Assembly (NCBI RefSeq): GCF_026191355.1 | Contig: NZ_JAPHOQ010000020.1 | Span: 1-58,421 of the forward strand | Source: Legionella sheltonii | Lineage (GTDB): Bacteria > Pseudomonadota > Gammaproteobacteria > Legionellales > Legionellaceae | Reading direction: 5' to 3' | Length of the DNA stretch: 58,421 bases | Shown: positions 16,124-24,308 of the stretch, piece by piece | Numbering within the stretch: position 1 is the first letter of the stretch | Layout: each line of letters opens with the position of its first letter | The notes under the pieces: model-generated | The model's database searches: none | The model's input: the letters and a program-made list of their open reading frames with translations, nothing else | What the model was told of the DNA's origin: nothing | Made by a program: the position numbers and the translations under genes

Positions 16124-16424
16124 TCCTGTTCGCCGTACCAATGAATTACGTGACCATGTTTTGGCTGACTCAGAAGCACGAGCAGTGTATGAGGCTACAA
16201 AATTGCAAATTGAATTGGCTTTGCAACTTAAAGAAGCGCGAATTAAAAAGAACATGACCCAAGAGGAAGTGGCCACCCTTTTACATACCAAGAAGCCTGC
16301 TATCTCACGCCTTGAAAATGGCCATGAGAGCACAAAAAGCTTTCCTTCTTTACTGACTTTAGTCAAATTTGCATCAGCAATTGGGTATGAGCTAACAATC
16401 AATCTTACGCCTATCAAAGAGTAA
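16113..16424 (+). CDS. XRE-type HTH antitoxin of module 2 (HigA-like)
   Basis: The 103-aa protein has an XRE helix-turn-helix (LKEARIKKNMTQEEVATLLH, then KPAISRLENG, residues about 45-80), as in HigA-type antitoxins. The ATG at 16113 follows a GAGGTG ribosome site inside the toxin gene, so translation is probably coupled. It should bind the toxin and repress the promoter at 15732-15760. It ends 8 bp before the end of the convergent traH gene. Confidence 0.88.
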   Translation: MTYNPVRRTNELRDHVLADSEARAVYEATKLQIELALQLKEARIKKNMTQEEVATLLHTKKPAISRLENGHESTKSFPSLLTLVKFASAIGYELTINLTPIKE

Positions 16425-16431
16425 TTCATTG

Positions 16432-17790
16432 TTATCCCTGCCCCATGCCAGAGGCCACTTGCTTTTCAATTTGCGCCATGCGCTCAATTAAAGTAAGCTT
16501 TTCTTGCAGTTTTTGACCTACCTTAGGATCAATAGAAGCCACGCGCGTGGTGGCTTTATTAATTCGCTTTTGAATTTCTTTGACCAGATCAGTATTTAAT
16601 TCAGATCCCGCCGTAGCCACATTCACCTCGGTCAATAATTCAGTGAGGTAATTAGTTAGCAAGTCCTGGGCGATGAGCATCGAATATTCTTCAATATCTA
16701 CCGCACTACTGCCGTAGTGCATGCTGTTTAATACGGATAAAAACTTCATGACAGGCAGTGAGGTCATGCTTAAAAAATTAAGCTCGCGATTGCCTGGTTT
16801 TTCGTCATTAATTAATTTGGTATTAATGGTGCGAATAATCTCCCGCACCTTGTAAGTGAGTGTTGACGCTTCCGGAATGGTAATATCCTGCAAACTTACC
16901 TGCATGCATTGACTGTTGCTGCCAGCATCCTTACAACGCCATATTTTTGCAGTTTTAGCACCAACTCCGGTGCCAATTAGTGCATTCACCAAATCAGCGT
17001 TACCCGCAAGCGAAGGTACATTGGTCACTTTACCTTCTTTATCAATAATCAGTGTTCCTGTTAAACTCATCACCATTTCAGCCAATTCTCTGTCGCTATT
17101 TAAGAACGATTTAGCTTGCAACAGTGACCACACCAGATTTTTATTTATAACTACCTGTTTTTTACGCTCAGGATCTTCTGATGCTTTGTTCATTACATTA
17201 TCAAAGCCGGAGCCCGAGCAAGCCATCCGTGCCTTCACATAATCACTGAATAATCCCTCTTTCCCCATAGCCGCTTGATCTTTACAGATTTTTTGCTGGC
17301 TTTCTGCGGTTTTTGGCCACACTCCACCCACCATATTTTGTGAGAGCTGACAGGAATTAATACTGGCCTGGTTCGCCATTTGTTCTAATTGCTGCAAATA
17401 ATCCCGAACCTGTTTCAGTTCAGGAACCGTAGAGGCGAGCATCACATCCACTGCATAGGCACCCGCATTGGTCATCACCGATTTTCCTAAATCAACTAAT
17501 TTTTGTTCACTTAAAAAACTCATGCTGCCCGTGAATAAATCAATGCCCCCGCATCCGGCACGGTAACTGGGCAAGTCCAATTGTACTAACTGGTACTGGC
17601 GAACCTGATTGCGAGCATAGAGTGAGCCGCCACCAAAGAACCCCGCTGCTTGCGATTCAAAGGCGGCAGGCGAGGTCACATTGGAGGCATAGCCCATGCC
17701 ATTAAAAAAGCTATCGAGATCTTGACTCACATTAGCGTGAGCTATAGGTAAAAACCCCAGTAAACAAAGAGTAAGCGCGATTTTTTTCAT
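16432..17790 (-). CDS. traH: TraH, F-type pilus assembly/retraction protein
   Basis: The 452-aa protein matches F TraH (458 aa). It has a signal peptide ending in LPIAHA, then the family start DLDSFFNGMGYASNVT. An AGCGGIDLFTGSMSFLS motif and paired cysteines follow, with a C-terminal coiled coil (QKLQEKLTLIERMAQIEKQVAS). It is periplasmic/outer-membrane associated and works with TraF, TraW, TraU, TrbB and TrbI in pilus extension. The start overlaps the trbB stop by 4 bp. The antisense toxin-antitoxin pair begins just beyond its end. Confidence 0.93.
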   Translation of the reverse strand: MKKIALTLCLLGFLPIAHANVSQDLDSFFNGMGYASNVTSPAAFESQAAGFFGGGSLYARNQVRQYQLVQLDLPSYRAGCGGIDLFTGSMSFLSEQKLVDLGKSVMTNAGAYAVDVMLASTVPELKQVRDYLQQLEQMANQASINSCQLSQNMVGGVWPKTAESQQKICKDQAAMGKEGLFSDYVKARMACSGSGFDNVMNKASEDPERKKQVVINKNLVWSLLQAKSFLNSDRELAEMVMSLTGTLIIDKEGKVTNVPSLAGNADLVNALIGTGVGAKTAKIWRCKDAGSNSQCMQVSLQDITIPEASTLTYKVREIIRTINTKLINDEKPGNRELNFLSMTSLPVMKFLSVLNSMHYGSSAVDIEEYSMLIAQDLLTNYLTELLTEVNVATAGSELNTDLVKEIQKRINKATTRVASIDPKVGQKLQEKLTLIERMAQIEKQVASGMGQG

Positions 17791-18299
17791 GACAGCCTCC
17801 CCTTGAGTTCATACGCATTAATTTTCGGTATGAGTGCATTCATACGATCATTTAGCTCTGCTTCTGTCATGGAGCCAAAGCCCACTGGATATAACGCTTT
17901 TGTTTTAGGGTTAACCACAAAAAGTGCCGGATAATTAATGGCATTCCCTCCAAATGCAGCATTAATCCATTCTGTAGTTGCCGGTAGAAATTTGGGAAAT
18001 TCAGGTAAGGGTTGATTATCCAACGATAGAGGCACTAGTTCTGCATTGGTTCGAGTTACCCATTGCTTTAAAATCGGCGCAAACTGCTTGCAGTGTGGGC
18101 ATTGACTGCCATAAAACAAAATCAATCCATGGGTACTAAAAAATCCTTTACGTTGTGTATTGATCGACTCTTCAGGTTGATGTGTTACTACTCCTTCCTG
18201 CTTCGCAATCATATGAGTTAGCCATTGCGACCTTGTCGCATGAGCTTCCAAGACAATAAAAGCAAACAATACACTCAAAAATAAACGCACCCTCATCAT
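17787..18299 (-). CDS. trbB: TrbB, periplasmic thioredoxin-fold disulfide isomerase
   Basis: The 170-aa protein has a signal peptide (LFLSVLFAFIVLEAHA) and a thioredoxin-like domain with the active-site motif QCPHCKQF at about residues 66-73 and a cis-Pro region NYPALFVVNP. In F, TrbB acts as a disulfide isomerase for the cysteine-rich TraN, TraU and TraH proteins, which are also encoded here. The ATG overlaps the traF stop by 4 bp. Confidence 0.88.
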   Translation of the reverse strand: MMRVRLFLSVLFAFIVLEAHATRSQWLTHMIAKQEGVVTHQPEESINTQRKGFFSTHGLILFYGSQCPHCKQFAPILKQWVTRTNAELVPLSLDNQPLPEFPKFLPATTEWINAAFGGNAINYPALFVVNPKTKALYPVGFGSMTEAELNDRMNALIPKINAYELKGRLS

Positions 18300-18853
18300 G
18301 CCTCTCCTTTAAATTGGTTGGCCACTTGTTTCATACGTTCCATCAAGACATCCTGGGTGGTTAAGCCATAAGCCACAGGTAGAACACGCTGATTCGCGGG
18401 ATTCACCAAAAGCAGCGCAGGAAAATAACGAACACCCAATCGATTGGCTTGCCCTTGATCCATTCGAGAATTAAGCAACTCAGGCACAGTTGCACCATCC
18501 ACACTAACGGGCATCAGTTGAATGCGAAATCTCTTGCAAAAATCAACAATAATAGGAGCTTGTTTTAAATCATAAGGACTCTTTCCTCGATAGAAAAACA
18601 ACAGACCATGAGATTGTGATAAGCGGTTCATAACCTCTACGGTTTGTGATTCACGTACCTCATCAGTGATTTTGGCACCCAGATTAGAGGTTGGATGAGT
18701 CACTGCATAGTCATATTCAGGATGCGCCAACATCGTTTGTTGAAATAACGATTTAAACTTTGATGATTCTTGAAGCCAGTAATCCTGGAGGCTTAAAAAT
18801 ACACGCATATCCTCTACTTTTTTGGTGTGCCGTGCTTTATGAAGCGCTTCCAT
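18296..18853 (-). pseudogene. traF: 3' fragment of traF, separated by an IS element
   Basis: These 185 codons are the C-terminal three quarters of TraF: a helical segment (FLSLQDYWLQESSKFKSLFQ), then a thioredoxin-like fold in which CxxC is replaced (FFYRGKSPYDLKQAPI), as in F TraF. The signal peptide and first 60 or so residues lie beyond the IS at 20054-20248. Joining the two flanks at the CATG duplication restores VLRFYT-MEALHKA in frame and gives a protein of about 250 aa, the size of F TraF. An internal ATG could start this fragment, but without export it would not reach the periplasm. Confidence 0.9.
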
Positions 18854-18928
18854 GTGTAAGCCTCCCGTAAAATAGGTGCATATCTAATTAGAGTTCTCCA
18901 AGTTAAACTATGTTTGAGGAGAACAAAA

Positions 18929-19195
18929 ATGAAAAAATCACGTTATACAGAAACACAAATTGTAAAAATTCTAAAAGAAGTCGAAGCAGGTCGGCTGGTA
19001 AAAGAAATTTGTCGTGAATATGGGATTTCAGATGCAACCTATTACAATTGGAAAGCAAAATATGGTGGTATGGAGGCATCCGACGTAAAACGTCTAAAAG
19101 AGCTTGAAGAAGAGAACCGTCGTCTAAAGCAAATGTATGCTGAGCTAAGTCTTGATCACAAAATCCTGAAGGATATTGTTGAAAAAAAGCTGTGA
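18929..19195 (+). CDS. IS3-family transposase OrfA
   Basis: The 88-aa protein has an N-terminal helix-turn-helix (YTETQIVKILKEVEAG, GISDATYYNWKAKYGG) and a C-terminal leucine-zipper-like helix (RLKELEEENRRLKQMYAEL), typical of IS407-group OrfA. The ATG at 18929 follows a GAGGAGA ribosome site; a TTG 15 bp upstream is less likely. Near the end, the heptamer A AAA AAG (19183-19189) is in the correct phase for a -1 frameshift into orfB, giving the OrfAB transposase. Confidence 0.92.
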   Translation: MKKSRYTETQIVKILKEVEAGRLVKEICREYGISDATYYNWKAKYGGMEASDVKRLKELEEENRRLKQMYAELSLDHKILKDIVEKKL

Positions 19196-20037
19196 AGCCG
19201 TCTGTGAGACGGGAGCTGGTTGATTATGCAGTGAATACTCATGCTGTGAGTTTACGTCATGCGTGTAAGGTTGTAGGTATTAGTGACTCGGTTTATCGAT
19301 ACAAACCGGATAGCCAATCTGATGAAGATGTAATCGTGGCACTGCAGGCATCATCCGAACGCTATCCGGCATATGGCTTTAGTAAATTGCTTAAAGTGTT
19401 ACGCCGCCAGGGACATAGATGGAATCATAAACGTGTTTATCGAGTGTATCGTGAGTTGAAGCTTAATATGCGTCGTGAAGGCAAAAAACGGCTTCCTAAT
19501 CGCTCACCTACCCCTTTGAGTGTGCCAGCATCCATCAATCAGTGTTGGTCTATGGATTTTATGTGTGATGCTTTGATGTGTGGCCGACGCTTCAGAACAT
19601 TTAACATAGTAGATGATTTTAACCGTGAGGTGTTGGCTATCGAAATCGATTTAAGTTTGCCTGCTCAGCGAGTGGTTCGAGTATTAGAGCGTGTTGTAGC
19701 ATGGCGAGGTTTTCCCGCTAAATTACGCATGGATAATGGTCCTGAATTTATCTCAAGCACATTAGCAGACTGGGCTGAAAAGCATCAAGTGGCTTTAGAA
19801 TTTATTAAGCCAGGTAAACCAACGCAAAATTCATTTATTGAGCGATTCAATAGAACTTACCGCACAGAGATATTGAATATGTACGCGTTTAAAAATTTAC
19901 AAGAAGTTAGAGAGCTGACAGAAAGTTGGATAAAGGAGTATAACGACGAGAGACCGCATGATTCGCTAAATGATTTAACACCGTGGGAATATCTGGCAAA
20001 AAATAAGGCAATGAACTCTAATTTAGGTTGCCACTAA
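19192..20037 (+). CDS. IS3-family transposase OrfB (DDE integrase domain)
   Basis: The 281-aa catalytic part contains the IS3-type HTH_21-like start (YPAYGFSKLLKVLRRQGH) and the rve DDE domain: Asp in WSMDFMCDAL, Asp in RMDNGPEF and Glu in SFIERFNRTYR, the last two 35 residues apart in the usual way. The GTG at 19192 overlaps the orfA stop, but the product is normally made as an OrfAB fusion by frameshifting. No disruption is seen. Confidence 0.92.
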   Translation: MKPSVRRELVDYAVNTHAVSLRHACKVVGISDSVYRYKPDSQSDEDVIVALQASSERYPAYGFSKLLKVLRRQGHRWNHKRVYRVYRELKLNMRREGKKRLPNRSPTPLSVPASINQCWSMDFMCDALMCGRRFRTFNIVDDFNREVLAIEIDLSLPAQRVVRVLERVVAWRGFPAKLRMDNGPEFISSTLADWAEKHQVALEFIKPGKPTQNSFIERFNRTYRTEILNMYAFKNLQEVRELTESWIKEYNDERPHDSLNDLTPWEYLAKNKAMNSNLGCH

Positions 20038-20053
20038 ATATGGGGGGGTTACA

Positions 20054-20248
20054 CATGGTGTAAAAGCGCAAAACGGCATCGCGCTCGGTATAGCTTAAGC
20101 TCTTAAAGGAAGTCCCAGACGGTACTTTTTTTTCAACTTTTTTTGTTTCTTTTTCTTTGGTATACCAAAGAAATCCTACGGGCTTATCGGCAAACACAAC
20201 CCCATTAAGAAACAAAAGTGCCATCAAAATCATTCTAATCATGAGCAC
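20054..20248 (-). pseudogene. traF: 5' fragment of traF (signal peptide and N-terminus)
   Basis: This segment encodes the traF start: signal peptide MILMALLFLNGVVFA, then DKPVGFLWYTKEK and SYTERDAVLRFYTM. Translation then enters the IS and stops after about ten foreign codons (20018). The first possible ATG is at 20248, overlapping the traN end by 14 bp. Together with 18296-18853 it makes one complete traF without frameshift. The truncated product would be a short exported peptide without the thioredoxin-like domain. Confidence 0.9.
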
Positions 20249-21938
20249 GCTCCTTTTGTTTTAATCGTTCAATATGAGATTGGTTATTGCGATTAATCGA
20301 ACCGTTATTGGGTAAAGCCATACGCGCAATCAACTCTTGTTGAATCGGAGATAAATCAAGCGTTGAAAAGTTGATGCGCTCTAATTCTTCTGGGGTAATG
20401 CCGCGACAATTGGGAACATTTTCCTTACCACCTGCCCATCCAAAATTAATTCCTAATTGGTGTAAGCGCCCTTGAATCTGAATGATTGAAGATAATTTGG
20501 TTGGAAAAACACACCAGGATTCTTTTTCTTCAACGCATGTTAAAATTTTCTTGGCACAATAAGTTCCGACATATGCCGCTCGACCCTCTTCCTTTGCTTG
20601 TGCAAGACGTTTCTCATCCTGGCTGCAATGGGTCATCTGATGGCTGCCATGACAGCAATTACGCGCATTAGCAATCACCTTACGGCAGGTAGAGTTCTTG
20701 CCAATAAAAATGGCAGGTGTTCCACTGCGAACCTGATTAGCCGACACATCTGCCGCAACACCGGCTAATGCGCCAAGACGTGATAACCCTTCTGCCATAT
20801 CGTCACCGGATTCATCTTTTGAGGTATCGCATTGTCCATCTGCGCACCCTATTTTTCCTGGGCATACGGTTTTTTCTGGCATACAAAACTGCTGCATACA
20901 GGAGAAGGTCTGAGAATAACGTACACACCGATTGGACTTAGCCTCTACACAGCTAGAGTCTGTTTGCGAGCAACCTTGGTTGATTAAAGGAGCGCAGTTA
21001 CTTGAATTAACGGTTGTGCATTGATAGTTATACCCCCTTCCCCAGCACGATCTTTTAACAGAAATGCCACCAATCACTTTCGCCTGATTAGGTTCTAAAC
21101 AAGATTGACTCGAATCCATGATGCAAAGGCTCTTTGTATGTTCCGCTTTCACACGTTCGCAATCACTCGTGCTCCAGTGATCTTCACTTACATATTCGGT
21201 AACGGTGACTTGCAGGGGAGCAGAATATCTACCCCAACCTGAAAATTGCACCGTAACCGTTGGATCGGTACAAGTCGGTTGCTTAGTGACTAACATCGGT
21301 TGATTGTTACGAAAAACCTCGACTTTCAGATGCTCACAATTGGGTGCTATAAGTACCGTATTTGCAGTTGTACATCGCCAATCTCTTGGAGGACAGGCTT
21401 GCAAATCAAAGGTGGCAGTTGATTGAAATCGATTGGGAGTGACTACTCTAGAAAAACTTTGAGTGATGGGTTTAACCAATACATTTAATATGTCCTTGCA
21501 GGAGCTTGTGGTGTAGTGTACCGATTCGTCACATGTTTTAATAACCGATTCATTTTTGCAAACACCTGCTTGCTTATAGCAAGCACCGTCTAAAACACCA
21601 TCTGGATTCTCAAGAAGTCGTTCAGCGTATTGCATTTCGACACTCACGGGATTTGATTGAACTTTGGCACGACTACCTGCCTGGCTGTACACCTCGCTGG
21701 CCGCCTCATTATTTTTTAGCACATTCAACCCCGCTGCACTTAAGACATTGCTCCCTTCTTGTGGTTGCAGCGCTGATTCTCCCGGATTTGCTGTATACCC
21801 TTTTAATACAGTTGCCGGATTAAATCCATTTAATGCTCTTAAGGCTTCATCACGCGCATGCAGTGCATCATTCTGGTTTTGTGCAGATACGAACGCTGTA
21901 AACAGGAAGCCAATTAAAATGCAACCAAATTGTCTCAT
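20235..21938 (-). CDS. traN: TraN, outer-membrane mating-pair stabilisation protein
   Basis: The 567-aa protein has a signal peptide (CILIGFLFTAFVSA) and is very rich in cysteine (more than 25, in motifs such as CPPRDWRC, CVRYSQTFSCMQQFC and CRKVIANARNCCHG), as in F TraN (602 aa). TraN is the adhesin that contacts a recipient outer-membrane receptor. Its disulfides depend on periplasmic oxidoreductases such as TrbB. It lies between trbC and traF and overlaps both, so it is part of the operon. Confidence 0.93.
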   Translation of the reverse strand: MRQFGCILIGFLFTAFVSAQNQNDALHARDEALRALNGFNPATVLKGYTANPGESALQPQEGSNVLSAAGLNVLKNNEAASEVYSQAGSRAKVQSNPVSVEMQYAERLLENPDGVLDGACYKQAGVCKNESVIKTCDESVHYTTSSCKDILNVLVKPITQSFSRVVTPNRFQSTATFDLQACPPRDWRCTTANTVLIAPNCEHLKVEVFRNNQPMLVTKQPTCTDPTVTVQFSGWGRYSAPLQVTVTEYVSEDHWSTSDCERVKAEHTKSLCIMDSSQSCLEPNQAKVIGGISVKRSCWGRGYNYQCTTVNSSNCAPLINQGCSQTDSSCVEAKSNRCVRYSQTFSCMQQFCMPEKTVCPGKIGCADGQCDTSKDESGDDMAEGLSRLGALAGVAADVSANQVRSGTPAIFIGKNSTCRKVIANARNCCHGSHQMTHCSQDEKRLAQAKEEGRAAYVGTYCAKKILTCVEEKESWCVFPTKLSSIIQIQGRLHQLGINFGWAGGKENVPNCRGITPEELERINFSTLDLSPIQQELIARMALPNNGSINRNNQSHIERLKQKERAHD

Positions 21939-22351
21939 CTAATCCTCCTGACCTCTTTAGATGTAAAATGGACTTCCCCGCGTCCAGCCATTCGGTCTAA
22001 TCCTTCTTTGATGGGTAAATGGCCATAAATCACATCAAAGGCTTTACCATCATCCACAACCAAAGCGGGGACTTGATGGATGCCAAAACGCTCAAACAGC
22101 GTTGGGTCAATGGCCAAGTTCAAATTTGGAATAAGCTGGTTTAATGCCATCACCTTTAGTGCTGTTTCACTCATCGAATCCCGGTAAAGTCCGTTTAAAT
22201 AGGCTGGAATGTTTTGTTGAGCGCTTTCTTTTAATGTTTCTCGCAAAAGAGTCTCTGGCATGGAAAAGCTAACAAATACAGATAGTTGTACTGCAAAAGA
22301 TGAGGTCATGATCACACAGCCAAGCAACAAAAAAATTCCTTTTCTTAACAT
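21935..22351 (-). CDS. trbC: TrbC, periplasmic pilus assembly protein
   Basis: The 138-aa protein has a signal peptide (GIFLLLGCVIMTSSFA) and the TrbC family segment LSVFVSFSMPETLLRETLKE, followed by FERFGIHQVPALVVDDGKAF, a thioredoxin-like cis-Pro loop. F TrbC is longer (212 aa) and its C-terminal half carries this domain, so this is a short form. It overlaps traN by 4 bp and lies 13 bp after traU. Confidence 0.88.
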   Translation of the reverse strand: MLRKGIFLLLGCVIMTSSFAVQLSVFVSFSMPETLLRETLKESAQQNIPAYLNGLYRDSMSETALKVMALNQLIPNLNLAIDPTLFERFGIHQVPALVVDDGKAFDVIYGHLPIKEGLDRMAGRGEVHFTSKEVRRIR

Positions 22352-22364
22352 AAAATTCTCCCGA

Positions 22365-23348
22365 CTAAAGGAATGTACAGAGACGTTTTCGCCACACTAA
22401 AAACCCATATTGGTCAGGCGTATGGGGCTTGATTTTTCCTGCCTCCCAAGCTAGGGTGCTGTGACCTGATGGATAACAATGCTTGCCATCAGCCACCTGA
22501 TTCACCAGCTCATAGCGATAACGTGATTTAGGGGGTACAGTGTAATAATGCTCTTTACAAATTGCCCCGGATTTTGGGCTTGAGTCAGACACTAAAAACT
22601 CACGGTGCATTTTGTAATTCATGCGCTCAGTCAATAGCAGCGCAGTTTGCACGGGTGAAACCGATGCATTAACGTGTCCTGTCATCGGATAATGCGTTCC
22701 CTGGCTACCTGCACACCAAAACAGGCTATCCAGTGGTTTATTGGTAAACGTGGAGGACAGTGCATCAGCAGCACACGCACTTGCTGCTACGGGATTGCCA
22801 AACAATACCGACTCAGGGCTTAATACAAAGCTCATCTCTGAATCCTGCCAGGTCGGATCAAGTTCGGTCAGATAAGCAATGTCAAAATCACCTTTTTGTA
22901 GGCAGCCCACAGAAGTAATGAGATTTAACCAGTTAATAAGCGGGTATTTGTACCAGTGCACATGGAAAAAGGCGCGTTGTTGGCCGTTGCCCACCACATG
23001 GCGACCACCCCTACCTTGCTTTAATCCCAAATTCAATTTTGTTCCACCAAGGTTTACCAGACAGTACGGTGTATCCGTGACATCAGTAAGCGCCATTGGT
23101 TCCCAAAATCCAATATTCAATCCAATTCGTATACCAGTACTTGCAGGACAAACACCTACCGGACTGGATGCATTTTCAGTGTCTGGAAGTGAAGAATGAA
23201 CCACCTTGGTATTGCCAATGGATAAAGGAAATAAGCAACGCCAGCATACATCGGTTACTGGGTTCACAAAATGCCCTGTACATTGCTTGGCATTAAGAGG
23301 CGCAAAACCAAGAAAAAGGATTGCTAAAAACAGTATCCTAAAGCACAT
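22365..23348 (-). CDS. traU: TraU, pilus assembly and DNA transfer protein
   Basis: The 327-aa protein matches F TraU (330 aa). It has a signal peptide (ILFLAILFLGFAPLNA), then CTGHFVNPVTDVCWRCLFP and many conserved cysteines, with GIRIGLNIGFWEP and a C-terminal YGFLVWRKRLCTFL tail. The ATG at 23348 is preferred because AAGGAG lies 7 bases upstream; a longer frame to 23378 lacks this spacing. It overlaps the traW stop by 11 bp. TraU is exported to the periplasm and is needed for DNA transfer. Confidence 0.93.
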   Translation of the reverse strand: MCFRILFLAILFLGFAPLNAKQCTGHFVNPVTDVCWRCLFPLSIGNTKVVHSSLPDTENASSPVGVCPASTGIRIGLNIGFWEPMALTDVTDTPYCLVNLGGTKLNLGLKQGRGGRHVVGNGQQRAFFHVHWYKYPLINWLNLITSVGCLQKGDFDIAYLTELDPTWQDSEMSFVLSPESVLFGNPVAASACAADALSSTFTNKPLDSLFWCAGSQGTHYPMTGHVNASVSPVQTALLLTERMNYKMHREFLVSDSSPKSGAICKEHYYTVPPKSRYRYELVNQVADGKHCYPSGHSTLAWEAGKIKPHTPDQYGFLVWRKRLCTFL

Positions 23349-23973
23349 CGCCATTCTCCTTGATTGCAAGCTCTGCAATGACTAGATGATTTTGGTACCG
23401 CGTTACTTTTGCTGGTACATGAGCAATATGAAGCTTCGTTGTGATTTTCCCTGCCTGATCGAAATAAATCACCGCATTGAGTTTTTTCTCAGCTGTATTA
23501 ATTGCACCTCCTGTCAGAATCAATTTAGGGCTCGTGCACTGAGTTTTTTGATGAGCTGCCCAATTCAACTGTGCTTCATCATCGGCATTAAAGAATAACC
23601 AACATGGCGTGTAGGAAGGCATCTGTTGCAACGCATTCACATGAGTTCCTTTTGAGAACAAAATGCGTCCTTTTTCATTTCTGATGTCCTGGCTTAGAGT
23701 CATTTCAGGCACGTAATCATGACGAGTTGAACGGTTCGTGCGCGTAATATCCAATGCCATTGGTCTGTTCGCATGCTCGGCTGCCGTTTGAACCCAGCGC
23801 TGATTTAAAGACTCAAGTTCCCCACTTGCCTTCAAAGAGGCTAACCGTTCTTCAATGAGTGTTAAAAAACTCTTTTCCGCAATAGGAAATACTTCACCCA
23901 CCACACCAAAGGATTTGGCGTGGACCTGTCCCGTTGAAATCATAAGAAGAATCAAGCAACAAAAAATGTTCAC
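23338..23973 (-). CDS. traW: TraW, periplasmic pilus assembly protein
   Basis: The 211-aa protein matches F TraW (210 aa). It has a signal peptide (CCLILLMISTGQVHA), then KSFGVVGEVFPIAEKSFLTL, a family signature, and a central DITRTNRSTRHDYVPEMTLS. TraW works with TraU, TrbC, TraF and TraH in pilus assembly. It overlaps trbI upstream by 4 bp and traU downstream by 11 bp. Confidence 0.92.
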   Translation of the reverse strand: MNIFCCLILLMISTGQVHAKSFGVVGEVFPIAEKSFLTLIEERLASLKASGELESLNQRWVQTAAEHANRPMALDITRTNRSTRHDYVPEMTLSQDIRNEKGRILFSKGTHVNALQQMPSYTPCWLFFNADDEAQLNWAAHQKTQCTSPKLILTGGAINTAEKKLNAVIYFDQAGKITTKLHIAHVPAKVTRYQNHLVIAELAIKENGDVL

Positions 23974-24308
23974 GATTTATTCCTCATTGCCTTACTTAAC
24001 TTCGTTCGCACCTCATCGGTGATATCAATGCCGCCAGCAAGAACATCAGCCGTCCTTAAAATGATGACCTTCTTTTGCTGTGCTGTATCAACCAGAACTT
24101 TATTAAGTACCTCATTAAATCTTCTGGTAGACTGCTCCACTTGGGATTCGGTCGCTTTTATTTCTGCCAATTGGCGAATGAATTGACCTTGCACCGCCTC
24201 TTCATCAAAAACAACAATCGACTTTTGAGGTGATGCACCATAAAAACCGTAAACCACACCAAAAACCGCTAATGCACAACCTAAAACCAGGGGAGTTAAT
24301 CGCATCAT
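23970..24308 (-). CDS. trbI: TrbI, F-type inner-membrane pilus retraction protein
   Basis: The 112-aa protein has one N-terminal membrane helix (LVLGCALAVFGVVYGFYG), then IVVFDEEAVQGQFIRQLAE and a C-terminal VIILRTADVLAGGIDITDEV. These match the order and motifs of F TrbI (128 aa). TrbI influences pilus retraction. Both ends overlap neighbours by 4 bp (traC upstream, traW downstream). Confidence 0.88.
   Translation of the reverse strand: MMRLTPLVLGCALAVFGVVYGFYGASPQKSIVVFDEEAVQGQFIRQLAEIKATESQVEQSTRRFNEVLNKVLVDTAQQKKVIILRTADVLAGGIDITDEVRTKLSKAMRNKS

Larger units (their letters stand above)
18855..20053 (+). mobile_element. IS3-family element, IS407-like group, inserted in traF
   Basis: The element is 1,199 bp long with imperfect terminal repeats: TGTAAGCCTCCCGTAAAAT on the left and, read inward, TGTAACCCCCCCATATTTA on the right. 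A 4-bp target duplication, CATG, flanks it (18851-18854 and 20054-20057), which is the size produced by IS407-group elements. It holds overlapping orfA and orfB with a -1 frameshift signal, and both appear intact. It lies opposite to the tra operon and splits traF. Confidence 0.93.

Noticed and set aside
15710..16429. 239-codon minus-strand frame between traG and traH
   Set aside because: It lies exactly antisense to the clear toxin and antitoxin genes and resembles no tra protein.
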